Below, piece by piece: positions 46,327-54,529 of a DNA stretch of 64,000 nt. Both the position numbers and the translations under genes were made by a program. The notes below the pieces were generated by a model. That model was not told where the DNA came from, did not search any database, and was given only the letters and a program-made list of their open reading frames with translations. The DNA is from Actinomadura harenae. GTDB taxonomy: Bacteria; Actinomycetota; Actinomycetes; Streptosporangiales; Streptosporangiaceae. The first letter of the stretch is position 1, and every line of letters begins with the position of its first letter. Where the stretch lies: the NCBI RefSeq assembly GCF_003696215.1, contig NZ_RFFG01000027.1, positions 1 through 64,000 on the forward strand, read 5' to 3'.

Positions 46327-46968
46327 GTGCCGGAACCCGCCCCGGCCGCCCAGGTGATGCTGCTGGATCATCAGACTCTCTTTCGGGAATCACTTCGCGA
46401 AATGCTCGGCAATGAGCGCGAACTGTCCGTCGTCGCCGACTGCGACAACCTCGAGGACGCCGCACGGGCCGCCAGCCACCTGCACCCCTCCATCGTCCTC
46501 TTCGACGCGGACACCCCGAGCGAGCTGCTCGAGGGCCTGCAGCGCATCAGGGCGGCCTCCCCCGAGTCGCGCATCCTCGCCCTCACCTTCCACGACGACC
46601 CCTGGATGATCCGGACCCTGATAGGTCAGGGCATCCACGGCTACCTGAGCAAGAGCGTGTCGCGGCTGGAGCTGGTCTACGCGATCAGGGTCGCGAGCGC
46701 GCGGTCCCCGCGCATGGTGTTCATCAGCTCCTACGAGAAGTTCAACGCCGCGCTGGGCGCCGACCGGACCGGGGCCGCGAACATCTCCCGCAGGGAACGT
46801 GACATTCTCATGCTGGTCTCCGAGGGGTTGAGCAACTCCCAGATCAGCAAGCGGCTCGCCATCGCCGAGGGCACCGTCAAGCGCCACCTCGGCAACGTCT
46901 TCATCAAGCTCGGCGCGAGCTCCCGTATCGACGCGGTGAACAGGGCCGTCACCGCCGACCTTCTGTAG
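46327..46968 (+). CDS. NarL/LuxR-type orphan response regulator
   Basis: A 213-residue regulator with an N-terminal receiver domain and a C-terminal LuxR helix-turn-helix (about 145-205; SRRERDILMLVSEGLSNSQISKRL, GTVKRHLGNVFIKLGASSR). The likely phosphorylation site is Asp60 in LFDADTP and the conserved Lys sits in YLSKSVS. The usual acidic pair is reduced to one Asp (LLDHQTLF). No sensor kinase gene is adjacent, so it may act unphosphorylated or respond to a small molecule, as some cluster regulators do. GTG 46327 is chosen for the AAGGGGG site five bases upstream; upstream ATGs lack one. Confidence 0.87.
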   Translation: MPEPAPAAQVMLLDHQTLFRESLREMLGNERELSVVADCDNLEDAARAASHLHPSIVLFDADTPSELLEGLQRIRAASPESRILALTFHDDPWMIRTLIGQGIHGYLSKSVSRLELVYAIRVASARSPRMVFISSYEKFNAALGADRTGAANISRRERDILMLVSEGLSNSQISKRLAIAEGTVKRHLGNVFIKLGASSRIDAVNRAVTADLL

Positions 46969-47025
46969 GCCGCGTGGGCCGCCGGTGACGGGCCCACCGG
47001 ACGGCCTCGCCTCCCCCTGAACCCA

Positions 47026-47043
47026 CTCGAACGCTTCTCGACG
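47026..47043 (+). promoter_or_regulatory. SARP-type box pair before the FAD monooxygenase gene
   Basis: CTCGAAC (47026-47032), a 4-base spacer GCTT and CTCGACG (47037-47043) give TCGA words 11 bases apart. A CACCAT hexamer begins nine bases later, close to the 8-base distance usual between SARP boxes and the -10 box. Confidence 0.5.
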
Positions 47044-47100
47044 GACGCCGGACACCATGCGGTCTGTTGCAGCCGAACCGGCCAGAGGGAGCGTGCGACC

Positions 47101-48306
47101 GTGGCGGACTTGACAACCGACTTCTGCATCGTCGGCGGGGGCCCCGCGGGCCTCACACTGGCGCTGCTGCTGGTCCGCTCGGGCGCCCGGGTCGTCGTGC
47201 TCGAGCGGTCCCGGTCACTGGACCGCGACTACCGCGGCGAGATCCTGCAGCCCGGCGGACAGGCGCTCCTCGACGCCCTCGGGGTGCTCGACCCGGCGCT
47301 GGCCGCGGGCGGCTACGCGATGGACCGCTTCCAGCTGGTCGAGCACGGCCGGACGCTGATCGACGCCGACTACCGCGGTCTGCCCGGGCCCTTCGGCCGG
47401 CTGCTCAGCCTCCCGCAGCGCCACGTCCTCGAGGAACTGCTGGCACAGTGCGGCAAGTTCGAGGAGTTCGTCCATCTCGGCGGGTGCAGGGCCGTGCGGC
47501 TGCTCGGCTCCGGCGGACGGGTCGAAGGGGTCGAGGGCGACCGGGCCGCCGGTTCGCCGACCGTCCACGCGCACTGTGTGATCGGCGCCGACGGCCGCTA
47601 CTCCAAGGTCCGCCGGCTGGCCGGAATCGAGGCCGGCCGCCTGGACGTCTTCGACCAGGACGTCCTGTGGTTCAGGCTTCCCCTGTCCGGCCCGGTGCCG
47701 CGCGAGGTACGGATCTTCCGGGCCGGCGGCAACCCCGTGATCACCTACCCGTCCTACCCGGACAGCCTCCAGGTGGGCTGGACGCTGCCGCACGGGCGGT
47801 ACCGCGCGCTGGCCGAGGCCGGGGTCGGGGAACTGAGGGAACGGATCGCCCGGGCGATGCCCCCCTACGCCGATCTGGTGCGGGCCTCGATCACGAGCGC
47901 CAGGGACCTCACCCTGCTCGACGTGTTCGCCGGTGACGCCGCCGAATGGGCCCGGGACGGCCTGGTGCTGATCGGCGACAGCGCGCACACCCACAGCCCG
48001 ATCGGCGCCCAGGGCATCAACCTGGCGATCCAGGACGCCGTCGCGCTGCACGGGGTCCTCCTGGACTCGCTGCGGCGCCGGGACGCCACGGCGCGCTTCT
48101 TCGAACCGTACGTGCGGGACCGGCGCCGCACGATCAACAGGATCACCCGGATCCAGATCATGCAGAGCAAGGCGATGCTGTCCACCGGTCGCCTCGGCGG
48201 CGCGCTCCGTCCCAGGATCGCCGGGCTGGTCTCACGGACACCGGCCTACCGCAGGGTGTTCGACACCATCGCGTTCGGCGACCGGACGATCCAGGTGCCC
48301 GGCTGA
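47101..48306 (+). CDS. FAD-dependent monooxygenase (PHBH fold)
   Basis: A 401-residue group A flavin monooxygenase: GGGPAGLTLA at about 13-22 binds FAD, an IGADGRYSKVR segment corresponds to the DG motif, and LIGDSAHTHSPIGAQGINLA is the GD motif. It probably hydroxylates or epoxidises an aromatic or quinone intermediate, using NADPH. It lacks the C-terminal thioredoxin-like domain of the longer hydroxylases, unlike the enzyme at 50498-52123. The start is GTG. It follows the response regulator gene at a distance of 132 bases, with its own SARP-type box. Confidence 0.9.
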   Translation: MADLTTDFCIVGGGPAGLTLALLLVRSGARVVVLERSRSLDRDYRGEILQPGGQALLDALGVLDPALAAGGYAMDRFQLVEHGRTLIDADYRGLPGPFGRLLSLPQRHVLEELLAQCGKFEEFVHLGGCRAVRLLGSGGRVEGVEGDRAAGSPTVHAHCVIGADGRYSKVRRLAGIEAGRLDVFDQDVLWFRLPLSGPVPREVRIFRAGGNPVITYPSYPDSLQVGWTLPHGRYRALAEAGVGELRERIARAMPPYADLVRASITSARDLTLLDVFAGDAAEWARDGLVLIGDSAHTHSPIGAQGINLAIQDAVALHGVLLDSLRRRDATARFFEPYVRDRRRTINRITRIQIMQSKAMLSTGRLGGALRPRIAGLVSRTPAYRRVFDTIAFGDRTIQVPG

Positions 48307-48315
48307 CCCGCGTCC

Positions 48316-48346
48316 CGGCGGCCGGGCGGTCATGTCCCGGCCGCCG
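48316..48346. terminator. hairpin between the FAD monooxygenase and rmlB
   Basis: An 11-bp perfect stem (CGGCGGCCGGG at 48316-48326, complement at 48336-48346) with a 9-base loop lies between two convergent genes and overlaps the last codons of rmlB. Confidence 0.65.
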
Positions 48347-49331
48347 CGGCCTCCGAGGCCGCCGAGTCTTCTGCGGCCCGTCGCCACCACCGCGGGTTGG
48401 CGCGGTACCAGTCGACCACCTCGCCGAGGCCCGCGTCGAAGCCGACCCGCGGCGCGTACCCCAGTTCCCGCCGGATCTTGGAGTCGTCCATCGCGTACCG
48501 GAGGTCGTGTCCCTTGCGGTCCTGGACCAGCTCGACCGCGCTCCAGTCGGCGCCGCACAGCCCGAGGAGCCGCTCGGTGACCTCCCGGTTGGTCAGCTCC
48601 ACCCCGCCGGCGATGTTGTAGACCTCGCCGGGCCGGCCCCCGGTCAGGACCAGATGGACGGCGCGGCAGTGGTCGGCCACGTGCAGCCATTCACGGACGT
48701 TCCCGCCCTGGCCGTACAGTCCGACGGGCCGGCCGGTCAGCAGGTTGGTGACGAACCGCGGGATGAGCTTCTCCGGGTGCTGGCGGGGCCCGTAGTTGTT
48801 GGAGCAGCGGGTGATCCGCACGTCGAGGCCGTGCGTCCGGTGGTAGGACCGCGCGATCAGGTCCGCCCCGGCCTTGGACGCGGCGTACGGCGAGTTCGGC
48901 AGCGGCGGCGACGCCTCGGTCCAGCGGCCCTCGGGGATCGAGCCGTACACCTCGTCGGTGGACACGCAGACCACGGTGCCGACCCCGGCGCGCAGCGACT
49001 GCTCGAGCAGGGTGTGCGTGCCGAGGACGTTGGTCCGGACGAACTCCGCCGAGCCCGCGATCGAGCGGTCGACGTGGGATTCGGCGGCGAGGTGGACGAC
49101 CGCGTCCTGCCCTTCGAGCAGGCGCCGGACCAGCCGTTCGTCGGTCACGTCCCCCCTGACGAAGCGCAGCCGCTCGTCACCGGTGGGGAGGTTGTCGGGG
49201 TTGCCCGCGTACGTCAGCTTGTCCAGGACGGTGACCAGGGGATCGCCGACGTCGCCGTACTCGCCGCTCAGCAGTCCGCGCACGTAGCACGACCCGATGA
49301 ATCCCGCGCCGCCGGTGACGAGAAGCCTCAT
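48330..49331 (-). CDS. rmlB: dTDP-glucose 4,6-dehydratase
   Basis: A 333-residue short-chain dehydrogenase-fold enzyme: TGGAGFIGS binds NAD, STDEVYGS and YAASKAG (YxxxK) form the active site, and RCSNNYGPRQHPEKLIP is diagnostic for RmlB. It turns dTDP-glucose into dTDP-4-keto-6-deoxyglucose, the common precursor of 6-deoxysugars. It follows rmlA on the minus strand, 85 bases away. Placement inside the cluster, next to other tailoring genes, indicates a role in the pathway sugar. Confidence 0.94.
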   Translation of the reverse strand: MRLLVTGGAGFIGSCYVRGLLSGEYGDVGDPLVTVLDKLTYAGNPDNLPTGDERLRFVRGDVTDERLVRRLLEGQDAVVHLAAESHVDRSIAGSAEFVRTNVLGTHTLLEQSLRAGVGTVVCVSTDEVYGSIPEGRWTEASPPLPNSPYAASKAGADLIARSYHRTHGLDVRITRCSNNYGPRQHPEKLIPRFVTNLLTGRPVGLYGQGGNVREWLHVADHCRAVHLVLTGGRPGEVYNIAGGVELTNREVTERLLGLCGADWSAVELVQDRKGHDLRYAMDDSKIRRELGYAPRVGFDAGLGEVVDWYRANPRWWRRAAEDSAASEAAAAGT

Positions 49332-49416
49332 GCCGACCTTCCTCGTGGTGTGCCGTCGCCGCGCGCAGCGGCGCGCGCGGCGGGCCGCGCGGTCCGGGTC
49401 GGTGATCCGGCCGGCA

Positions 49417-50481
49417 TCAGGCCGCCAGTTCGACGAACGCGTGGTCGCCGATGCGCAGCCGGGTACCGGACCGTCCCCGGCCCCCGATCACCTCCGCGTG
49501 CCGGCCGATGAGCGAGTCGCGGATTCCGCACGCGCCACGGACGGCGGCGCCGTCCAGAAGGACCGACCCCTCCACCTGGACCCCGGACAGCAGGCAGCCC
49601 CGGCCGATGGCGGTCCCGGGACCGATCTGGCTGTCCTCCACGACGCTGTCCGCGCCGACGATCGCGGGCCCGTGCACCTCCGAGCGGATGATCTTCGCTC
49701 CCGGCTCCACGAGCACCTCCCCGCGCAGCACGCTGTGGCGGTCCCGCTCTCCGAGCGTCTCGCCGCGCATGCCGGAGAGCACGAAGCGGTTGCAGTCCAG
49801 CAGGTCGTCCACCGTGCCGGCGTCCCGCCAGTACCCGGTGTGCTCCTCGGCCGTGACCACTCCCCCGGCCAGCATGACCTCGCCGATCGCGTCGGTGATC
49901 TCGAGTTCGCCGCGGGCGCTGGGCCGGATCCGGGCGATGGCCTCGTGGATGGCCGGGGTGAAGAAGTAGATCCCCATGATCGCGAAATCGCCGCGCGGCT
50001 CGGCGGGCTTCTCGGCGAGCCCGAACACCCGGCCGGACGCGTCGAACTCGGCGATGCCGTACCGGCTGGGATCGTCGACCTTGCTCACCAGCAGTTTCAC
50101 CTCCGGCCGGTGCGCGCCGAAGTCGGAGGCGGCCGCGGTCAGCCCGCCCGCGACGATGTTGTCGCCGAGGTACATCATGAAGTCGTCGTCGCCGAGGAAG
50201 TCGCGGGCCAGCAGCACCGCGTGGGCGAGACCCGCCGGCCAGGGCTGTTCGATGTAGGTGATCCGGACGCCGTCGCCGGAGCCGTCGCCGAACGCGTCCC
50301 TGATCTGGTCGTGGTGGTCGCCGACGACCACGCCGACCTCGGTGATCCCCGCTCCGCGGACGGCCTCGAGGCAGTGCCGCAGGACCGGTTTGTTCGCCAC
50401 CGGCAGCAGTTGCTTGGCCATGGAATAGGTGAACGGGCGCAGTCTCGTGCCCGTCCCTCCGGACAGGACCAGAGCTTTCAT
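49417..50481 (-). CDS. rmlA: glucose-1-phosphate thymidylyltransferase
   Basis: A 354-residue nucleotidyltransferase with the G-rich nucleotide-binding motif LSGGTGTRLRPFT and YIEQPWPAGLAHAV. Left-handed beta-helix-like repeats (about 245-340; GAKIIRSEVHGPAIVGADSVVEDS) make it the long StrD/DesIII-like form seen in antibiotic clusters. It makes dTDP-glucose from glucose-1-phosphate and dTTP. GGGGAACA precedes ATG 50481. It sits between the monooxygenase gene and rmlB, all on the minus strand, so the three are probably one operon. Confidence 0.94.
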   Translation of the reverse strand: MKALVLSGGTGTRLRPFTYSMAKQLLPVANKPVLRHCLEAVRGAGITEVGVVVGDHHDQIRDAFGDGSGDGVRITYIEQPWPAGLAHAVLLARDFLGDDDFMMYLGDNIVAGGLTAAASDFGAHRPEVKLLVSKVDDPSRYGIAEFDASGRVFGLAEKPAEPRGDFAIMGIYFFTPAIHEAIARIRPSARGELEITDAIGEVMLAGGVVTAEEHTGYWRDAGTVDDLLDCNRFVLSGMRGETLGERDRHSVLRGEVLVEPGAKIIRSEVHGPAIVGADSVVEDSQIGPGTAIGRGCLLSGVQVEGSVLLDGAAVRGACGIRDSLIGRHAEVIGGRGRSGTRLRIGDHAFVELAA

Positions 50482-50497
50482 TGTTCCCCACAGATGA

Positions 50498-52123
50498 TCA
50501 GGTCGGCTCATCGACGCCCCCCAGGTTCGCAGTGGCCCTTAGAGGGTCCGTCGAGCTGACGGCCAGCGCCCGCGCGAGCGAGCCCGCCAGATCGTGGGGG
50601 CCCGCCAGATCGTGGGGGCCCGCCAGGTCGTGGGGGCCCGCCGCCGCGCGCCAGCACACGTATCCGTCCGGGCGGACGGCCACCGCCCCGGAGTCGGTGA
50701 CACCGTGCGCCGCCGCCCACCCGCCTTCCGGGTCGGCCAGGTCGTCGCCGACGCGATGGACCCGCAGGCCGATCCTCCGCGCCTCCTCCACCCATGGCCC
50801 GCCCCTTGGCCCGGCGACCACAACGAAGTCCTCGCCGTAGAGGTCGAGCGTGGAGACCGGGCCGCCGGCGCGGACCAGCGGAACGTGAGGGGCGCGGGTG
50901 CCCGGACGTCCTTCGGGCCTCCCGTCGTCCGCCGGCCCCTCCGTCACCGCCGGTGACCGGTAGCGCTGCCCCAGGACCATCGCCACCGGGTCCGGCCGCC
51001 GCCCGGGACCCGCCGCCCCCGCGCCCCGTGAGGACTGGAGGTCGACCGCGAAACCGCACGACCGTTCGGCGACGGGACGCCGTTCGGGCTCATAGGTCTC
51101 CAGCAGGTCGGGCCCCGCCTGGCCGCGGATCACCGCGGCGAGCTTCCAGGCGAGGTCGTAGGCGTCCTGGATCCCGACGTTCCCGCCGAGTCCGCCCGCG
51201 GGCGGCATCACGTGCGCGGCGTCCCCGGCCAGCAGCACCCGCCCGACCTTGTAGCGGTCGGCCACCCACGCGGCCAGATCCCAGCCGGGCGGGCGGCCGT
51301 CGGGGTCGAGCAGTTCCCGCGAGATCCGCGGTTCCACGTCCGGCGTCCCGACGGCCGCCCGGACCAGGTCGGGATAGCGGTCGGGGGTGACGTCCTCGAC
51401 GAGGTCGCGCGGCACGATGAGGATCCACTGGTCCCGGTCGGCGAGTCTCGCCAGGATGGTGCCGGCCGCGGGCCGGTCGAGGTAGCACAGCGCCAGGCGC
51501 CGTCCGCGCAGGGGTCCGGTGAGGTCGGCCCGGAACGGGATGTTGACGTACCGCGCCATGACCCCGGGCCCGGTGACCCCCACTCCCAGTCGCCGGCGAA
51601 CGGGCGACCTGTGGCCGTCGGCCGCCACCAGGTACTGCGCCCGGACCGGCGCGCGCGGCGCGTCGCCGATGTAGGCGCCCACGGCGAAGGCGTCCTGGGC
51701 GAACCGGGTCAGCCGGGTTCCCAGCCGCAGGTCCACTCCCGCTCGGACGGCGTGCTCGCGGAGAACGAGCTCGACGACGTTCTGGTCGATGGTCAGCGGG
51801 GTGGTCGGGCTGGCCGCGCCGAACACGGCGTCGGAGGGCCGGGTGGCGCGGAAGCGCTCCGCGCCGGCCAGCGTCTCGGCGTGGATCACCTCCGGAAGGC
51901 CGGTCAGGACGGACGGCGGGGCCTCACGGAGCGCCTGTTCCAGCCCCGCCGCACGGTAGAGCTCCATCGTCCGGACGTTCAGTCCCCGGCCCTTGGGCAG
52001 TGGCGACGGCGCGAGGTGCGGCTCCACGACCATCGTCTCGATTCCCCGTCTTCGCAGGAACAGGGCGATGGACAGGCCCACGAGCCCTCCCCCCGCGACC
52101 ACGACCGGAACGTCGTACGCCAT
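50498..52123 (-). CDS. FAD-dependent aromatic hydroxylase (PgaE/MtmOIV class)
   Basis: A 541-residue group A monooxygenase with FAD motif AGGGLVGLSIA, DG motif VAADGHRSPVRR and GD motif LAGDAAHVMPPAGGLGGNVGIQDA, then a C-terminal thioredoxin-like domain (about 400-541). Enzymes of this form hydroxylate or perform Baeyer-Villiger oxidation of polycyclic aromatic polyketides. Near the C-terminus the segment AGPHDL is repeated three times, coded by an 18-bp repeat. The gene starts the minus-strand operon with rmlA and rmlB, and its upstream region is shared with the plus-strand methyltransferase operon and carries SARP-type boxes. Confidence 0.9.
   Translation of the reverse strand: MAYDVPVVVAGGGLVGLSIALFLRRRGIETMVVEPHLAPSPLPKGRGLNVRTMELYRAAGLEQALREAPPSVLTGLPEVIHAETLAGAERFRATRPSDAVFGAASPTTPLTIDQNVVELVLREHAVRAGVDLRLGTRLTRFAQDAFAVGAYIGDAPRAPVRAQYLVAADGHRSPVRRRLGVGVTGPGVMARYVNIPFRADLTGPLRGRRLALCYLDRPAAGTILARLADRDQWILIVPRDLVEDVTPDRYPDLVRAAVGTPDVEPRISRELLDPDGRPPGWDLAAWVADRYKVGRVLLAGDAAHVMPPAGGLGGNVGIQDAYDLAWKLAAVIRGQAGPDLLETYEPERRPVAERSCGFAVDLQSSRGAGAAGPGRRPDPVAMVLGQRYRSPAVTEGPADDGRPEGRPGTRAPHVPLVRAGGPVSTLDLYGEDFVVVAGPRGGPWVEEARRIGLRVHRVGDDLADPEGGWAAAHGVTDSGAVAVRPDGYVCWRAAAGPHDLAGPHDLAGPHDLAGSLARALAVSSTDPLRATANLGGVDEPT
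50582..50635. repeat. 18-bp tandem repeat, three units, in the monooxygenase gene
   Basis: Units of GCCCGCCAGATCGTGGGG begin at 50582, 50600 and 50618; the third has one base change. They encode the thrice-repeated AGPHDL. Confidence 0.9.
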
Positions 52124-52189
52124 GGCCTTCCCCCTCCACTGATGCGCTGATCCGCCGCGGCGAGTGTCGGTGACCGGATTGGACGATCG

Positions 52190-52220
52190 GTCGAGCCGGA
52201 GGTTCGAGCCGTTCTCGAAA
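52190..52220. promoter_or_regulatory. SARP-type box cluster between divergent operons
   Basis: GTCGAGC at 52190-52196 is followed by TTCGAGC at 52203-52209 and CTCGAAA at 52214-52220. The last two start 11 bases apart with a 4-base spacer. CACGAT at 52230-52235 lies nine bases downstream and could be the -10 box of the plus-strand operon. The core TCGAGC matches known SARP heptamers. Confidence 0.55.
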
Positions 52221-52263
52221 CCCGGTGGTCACGATGACGCCGACGCGAATCTGGAAGGTGCCC

Positions 52264-53295
52264 ATGATCGAGAGTGACTCCCCCACGATCACGACTCCGC
52301 AACTGCACGACATAGCCCGCGGCTACGTCAAGACGGCCCTCCTGCGCACCGCCCTCGAACTGCGCCTCTTCGACGAGCTGGCGTCCGCGCCGTCCGACGC
52401 GGGCGCGCTCGCCCGGGTGCTGAAGACCGACGCCAGGGCGACGCGGATCCTCCTGGACGCGCTGACGGCGATCGGGCTGCTCCGTCGCGAGGGGGACGAC
52501 TACCACCTCCTGCCGGGTGGAGAGACGCTCCTGGTCAGCACCAGTCCGCAGTTCTTCGGTCACGCCGTGCGGCTGGGGGCCAGCGACTGGGAGTGGGACG
52601 CGCAGAAGCGGCTCGTCGACGCGGTGCGGCACGGCGGCACCGTCACCGACACCCACGCCCTCACCCCGGAGTTCGACTACTGGGAGGACTTCGCCAACCA
52701 CACCTCGTGGTTCAACAACGGCGCCGCCGAGCTGATGGCCGACCGGCTGGCGCCGTGGGCCGCCACCCGGGAGTCGGTGAAGGTGCTCGACGTCGCCTCC
52801 AGCCACGGGGCGTACGGATTCACCCTCGCCCGGCGTGAGCCGCGCGCGCACGTCTGGTGCCTGGACTGGCCGAACGTCCTGGAGATCACCAGGCGCAACG
52901 CCGAGCGGCAGGGGCTCGCGGACCGCGCCCACTACATCGCCGGCGACATGTTCGAGGTGCCGCTCGGCGGCCCCTACGACATCGTCATGATCACCAACGT
53001 GCTGCACCACTTCTCCGAGGACACGGCCACCGCGCTGCTCCGCCGGGTGGGGACGGCGGTGAAACCCGGGGGCCTGATCGCGGTCGTCGGGCACACCTAC
53101 GACGAGGGCGACACCCCCGAGACCAACCCGCTGCCCTTCATGTTCTCGGTCATCATGCTGGTGCAGACCCACGACGGCGAGACCCACTCGGTCGCCACCT
53201 ACCGGCGGATGCTGACGGCCGCCGGGTTCAAGGAAACGCGGACCTACACCGGCGAGAAGGCCATGCACCGGCTGTTCGTCGCCGAGCGTCCCTGA
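52264..53295 (+). CDS. SAM-dependent O-methyltransferase (COMT type)
   Basis: A 343-residue methyltransferase with an N-terminal winged-helix dimerisation domain (about 15-95) and a SAM-binding Rossmann domain (VLDVASSHGAYGFTLA, then GDMFEVPLGGPYDIVMI, then NVLHHF). Relatives methylate phenolic hydroxyls of polyketides. ATG 52264 has GGAAGG upstream. It starts a three-gene plus-strand operon with the flavin monooxygenase and a second methyltransferase. Confidence 0.88.
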   Translation: MIESDSPTITTPQLHDIARGYVKTALLRTALELRLFDELASAPSDAGALARVLKTDARATRILLDALTAIGLLRREGDDYHLLPGGETLLVSTSPQFFGHAVRLGASDWEWDAQKRLVDAVRHGGTVTDTHALTPEFDYWEDFANHTSWFNNGAAELMADRLAPWAATRESVKVLDVASSHGAYGFTLARREPRAHVWCLDWPNVLEITRRNAERQGLADRAHYIAGDMFEVPLGGPYDIVMITNVLHHFSEDTATALLRRVGTAVKPGGLIAVVGHTYDEGDTPETNPLPFMFSVIMLVQTHDGETHSVATYRRMLTAAGFKETRTYTGEKAMHRLFVAERP

Positions 53296-53307
53296 GCGGG
53301 CCCCGCG

Positions 53308-54516
53308 ATGCCCGGCCAGATCGACGCGGCGGCGTCCCGCCAGACCGACGCGGCGGCGTCCGAGGTGACGACCGCCGAGGCGGTGCGCTCGGTGGCCGCC
53401 GCCCACGCCTCCGCCGCCGAAGACGAGCGGCGGCTCAGCGCACCGGTCGTCCAAGCCATCACCCAGGCGGGCCTCGCCCGCCTCTTCGTGCCGGACGGGT
53501 TCGGCGGGGGGCACGGCCGCTTCGCCGACCTCCTCCACCAGGTCTCCACGATCGCCGAAGGCTGCGCGTCCGCGGGCTGGTGCGCGTCGCTGTTCGCCTC
53601 GCACCCCAGGATGGCCGCGTTCCTTCCCCCCGAGGGACGGCGGGATCTGTGGGGGGACGGTCCCGACGTCCTGATCTCCGCCGGGGTCGTCCCCGGCGGC
53701 ACCGTGACCCGGTGCGGTCCCGGCTGGGAACTCGGCGGCGAGTGGGGCTTCGTGAGCGGCGTCGACCATGCCGACTGGGTCCTGGTGTCCGGATGGGAGC
53801 CCGGCACGACCGAGCGGCGGTTGCGCTTCTTCGCCGTGCCCCGCGACGAGTGCGGGGTGCGGGACACCTGGTTCACCACCGGGATGCGCGGCACCGGCAG
53901 CAAGACGGTCGTGCTGGACGGCGTGGCGGTGCCCGCGCACCGCTCGTTCGCCCAGCAGGACGTCCTGGCCGGCGCCCCGGACCCGGACCCGCCGTTCCTG
54001 CGGGTTCCGTTCCGGCTGGTCAACGGCCTCACCATGATCGCTCCCGCGCTGGGCGCGGTCCGGGGCGCGCTGCACCGCTGGACGGAGTGGGTCGCGGGGA
54101 AGACGGAGATGTCCATGGGCCGGGTCGTCCAGGCCAGGGACAAGGCCACGGTCCAGGCGGCCCTGGCCCGCTCGGCCACCGCGGTCGACGCGGCGGAGCT
54201 GCTGATGGGCAGGATCGCCCGGATCGCCGACTCCGGCCGCGAGGTGACGCCCGGCGACGTGGCGAGAAGCCACCGGGACTACGCCGTGGTCGCCGAGTAC
54301 CTGGTCGAGGCCGTCGAACGCCTGTACCGCGTGAGCGGGGCGCGTGCCCAGATGCTGGGCGGCCCGGTCGAACGGGCCTGGCGGGACGTGCACGCCGCGA
54401 CCGCTCACGCCGCCCTCCAGTTCGACACCAACACCGCCGTGTACGCCGGGCACGTCCTGCGGGCCGCCGCGCGGGCCGAGCCGGTCGACAGGCGAGACCA
54501 CGACAACCGGGCATGA
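53308..54516 (+). CDS. acyl-CoA-dehydrogenase-fold flavin monooxygenase (HsaA/ActVA-ORF5 type)
   Basis: A 402-residue group D flavin monooxygenase. It resembles acyl-CoA dehydrogenases in its N-terminal helical domain (LARLFVPDGFGGGHG, EGCASAGWCASL) and middle barrel (WELGGEWGFVSGVDHADW), but has no AMP/CoA signature such as TEPDAGS. Such proteins use reduced flavin from a partner reductase to hydroxylate phenols; no reductase gene is in view. The N-terminus has a short repeated AAAS segment. It is 12 bases after the first methyltransferase and 13 before the second, so the three are co-transcribed. Confidence 0.85.
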   Translation: MPGQIDAAASRQTDAAASEVTTAEAVRSVAAAHASAAEDERRLSAPVVQAITQAGLARLFVPDGFGGGHGRFADLLHQVSTIAEGCASAGWCASLFASHPRMAAFLPPEGRRDLWGDGPDVLISAGVVPGGTVTRCGPGWELGGEWGFVSGVDHADWVLVSGWEPGTTERRLRFFAVPRDECGVRDTWFTTGMRGTGSKTVVLDGVAVPAHRSFAQQDVLAGAPDPDPPFLRVPFRLVNGLTMIAPALGAVRGALHRWTEWVAGKTEMSMGRVVQARDKATVQAALARSATAVDAAELLMGRIARIADSGREVTPGDVARSHRDYAVVAEYLVEAVERLYRVSGARAQMLGGPVERAWRDVHAATAHAALQFDTNTAVYAGHVLRAAARAEPVDRRDHDNRA

Positions 54517-54529
54517 GAAGGGTTCCCAG

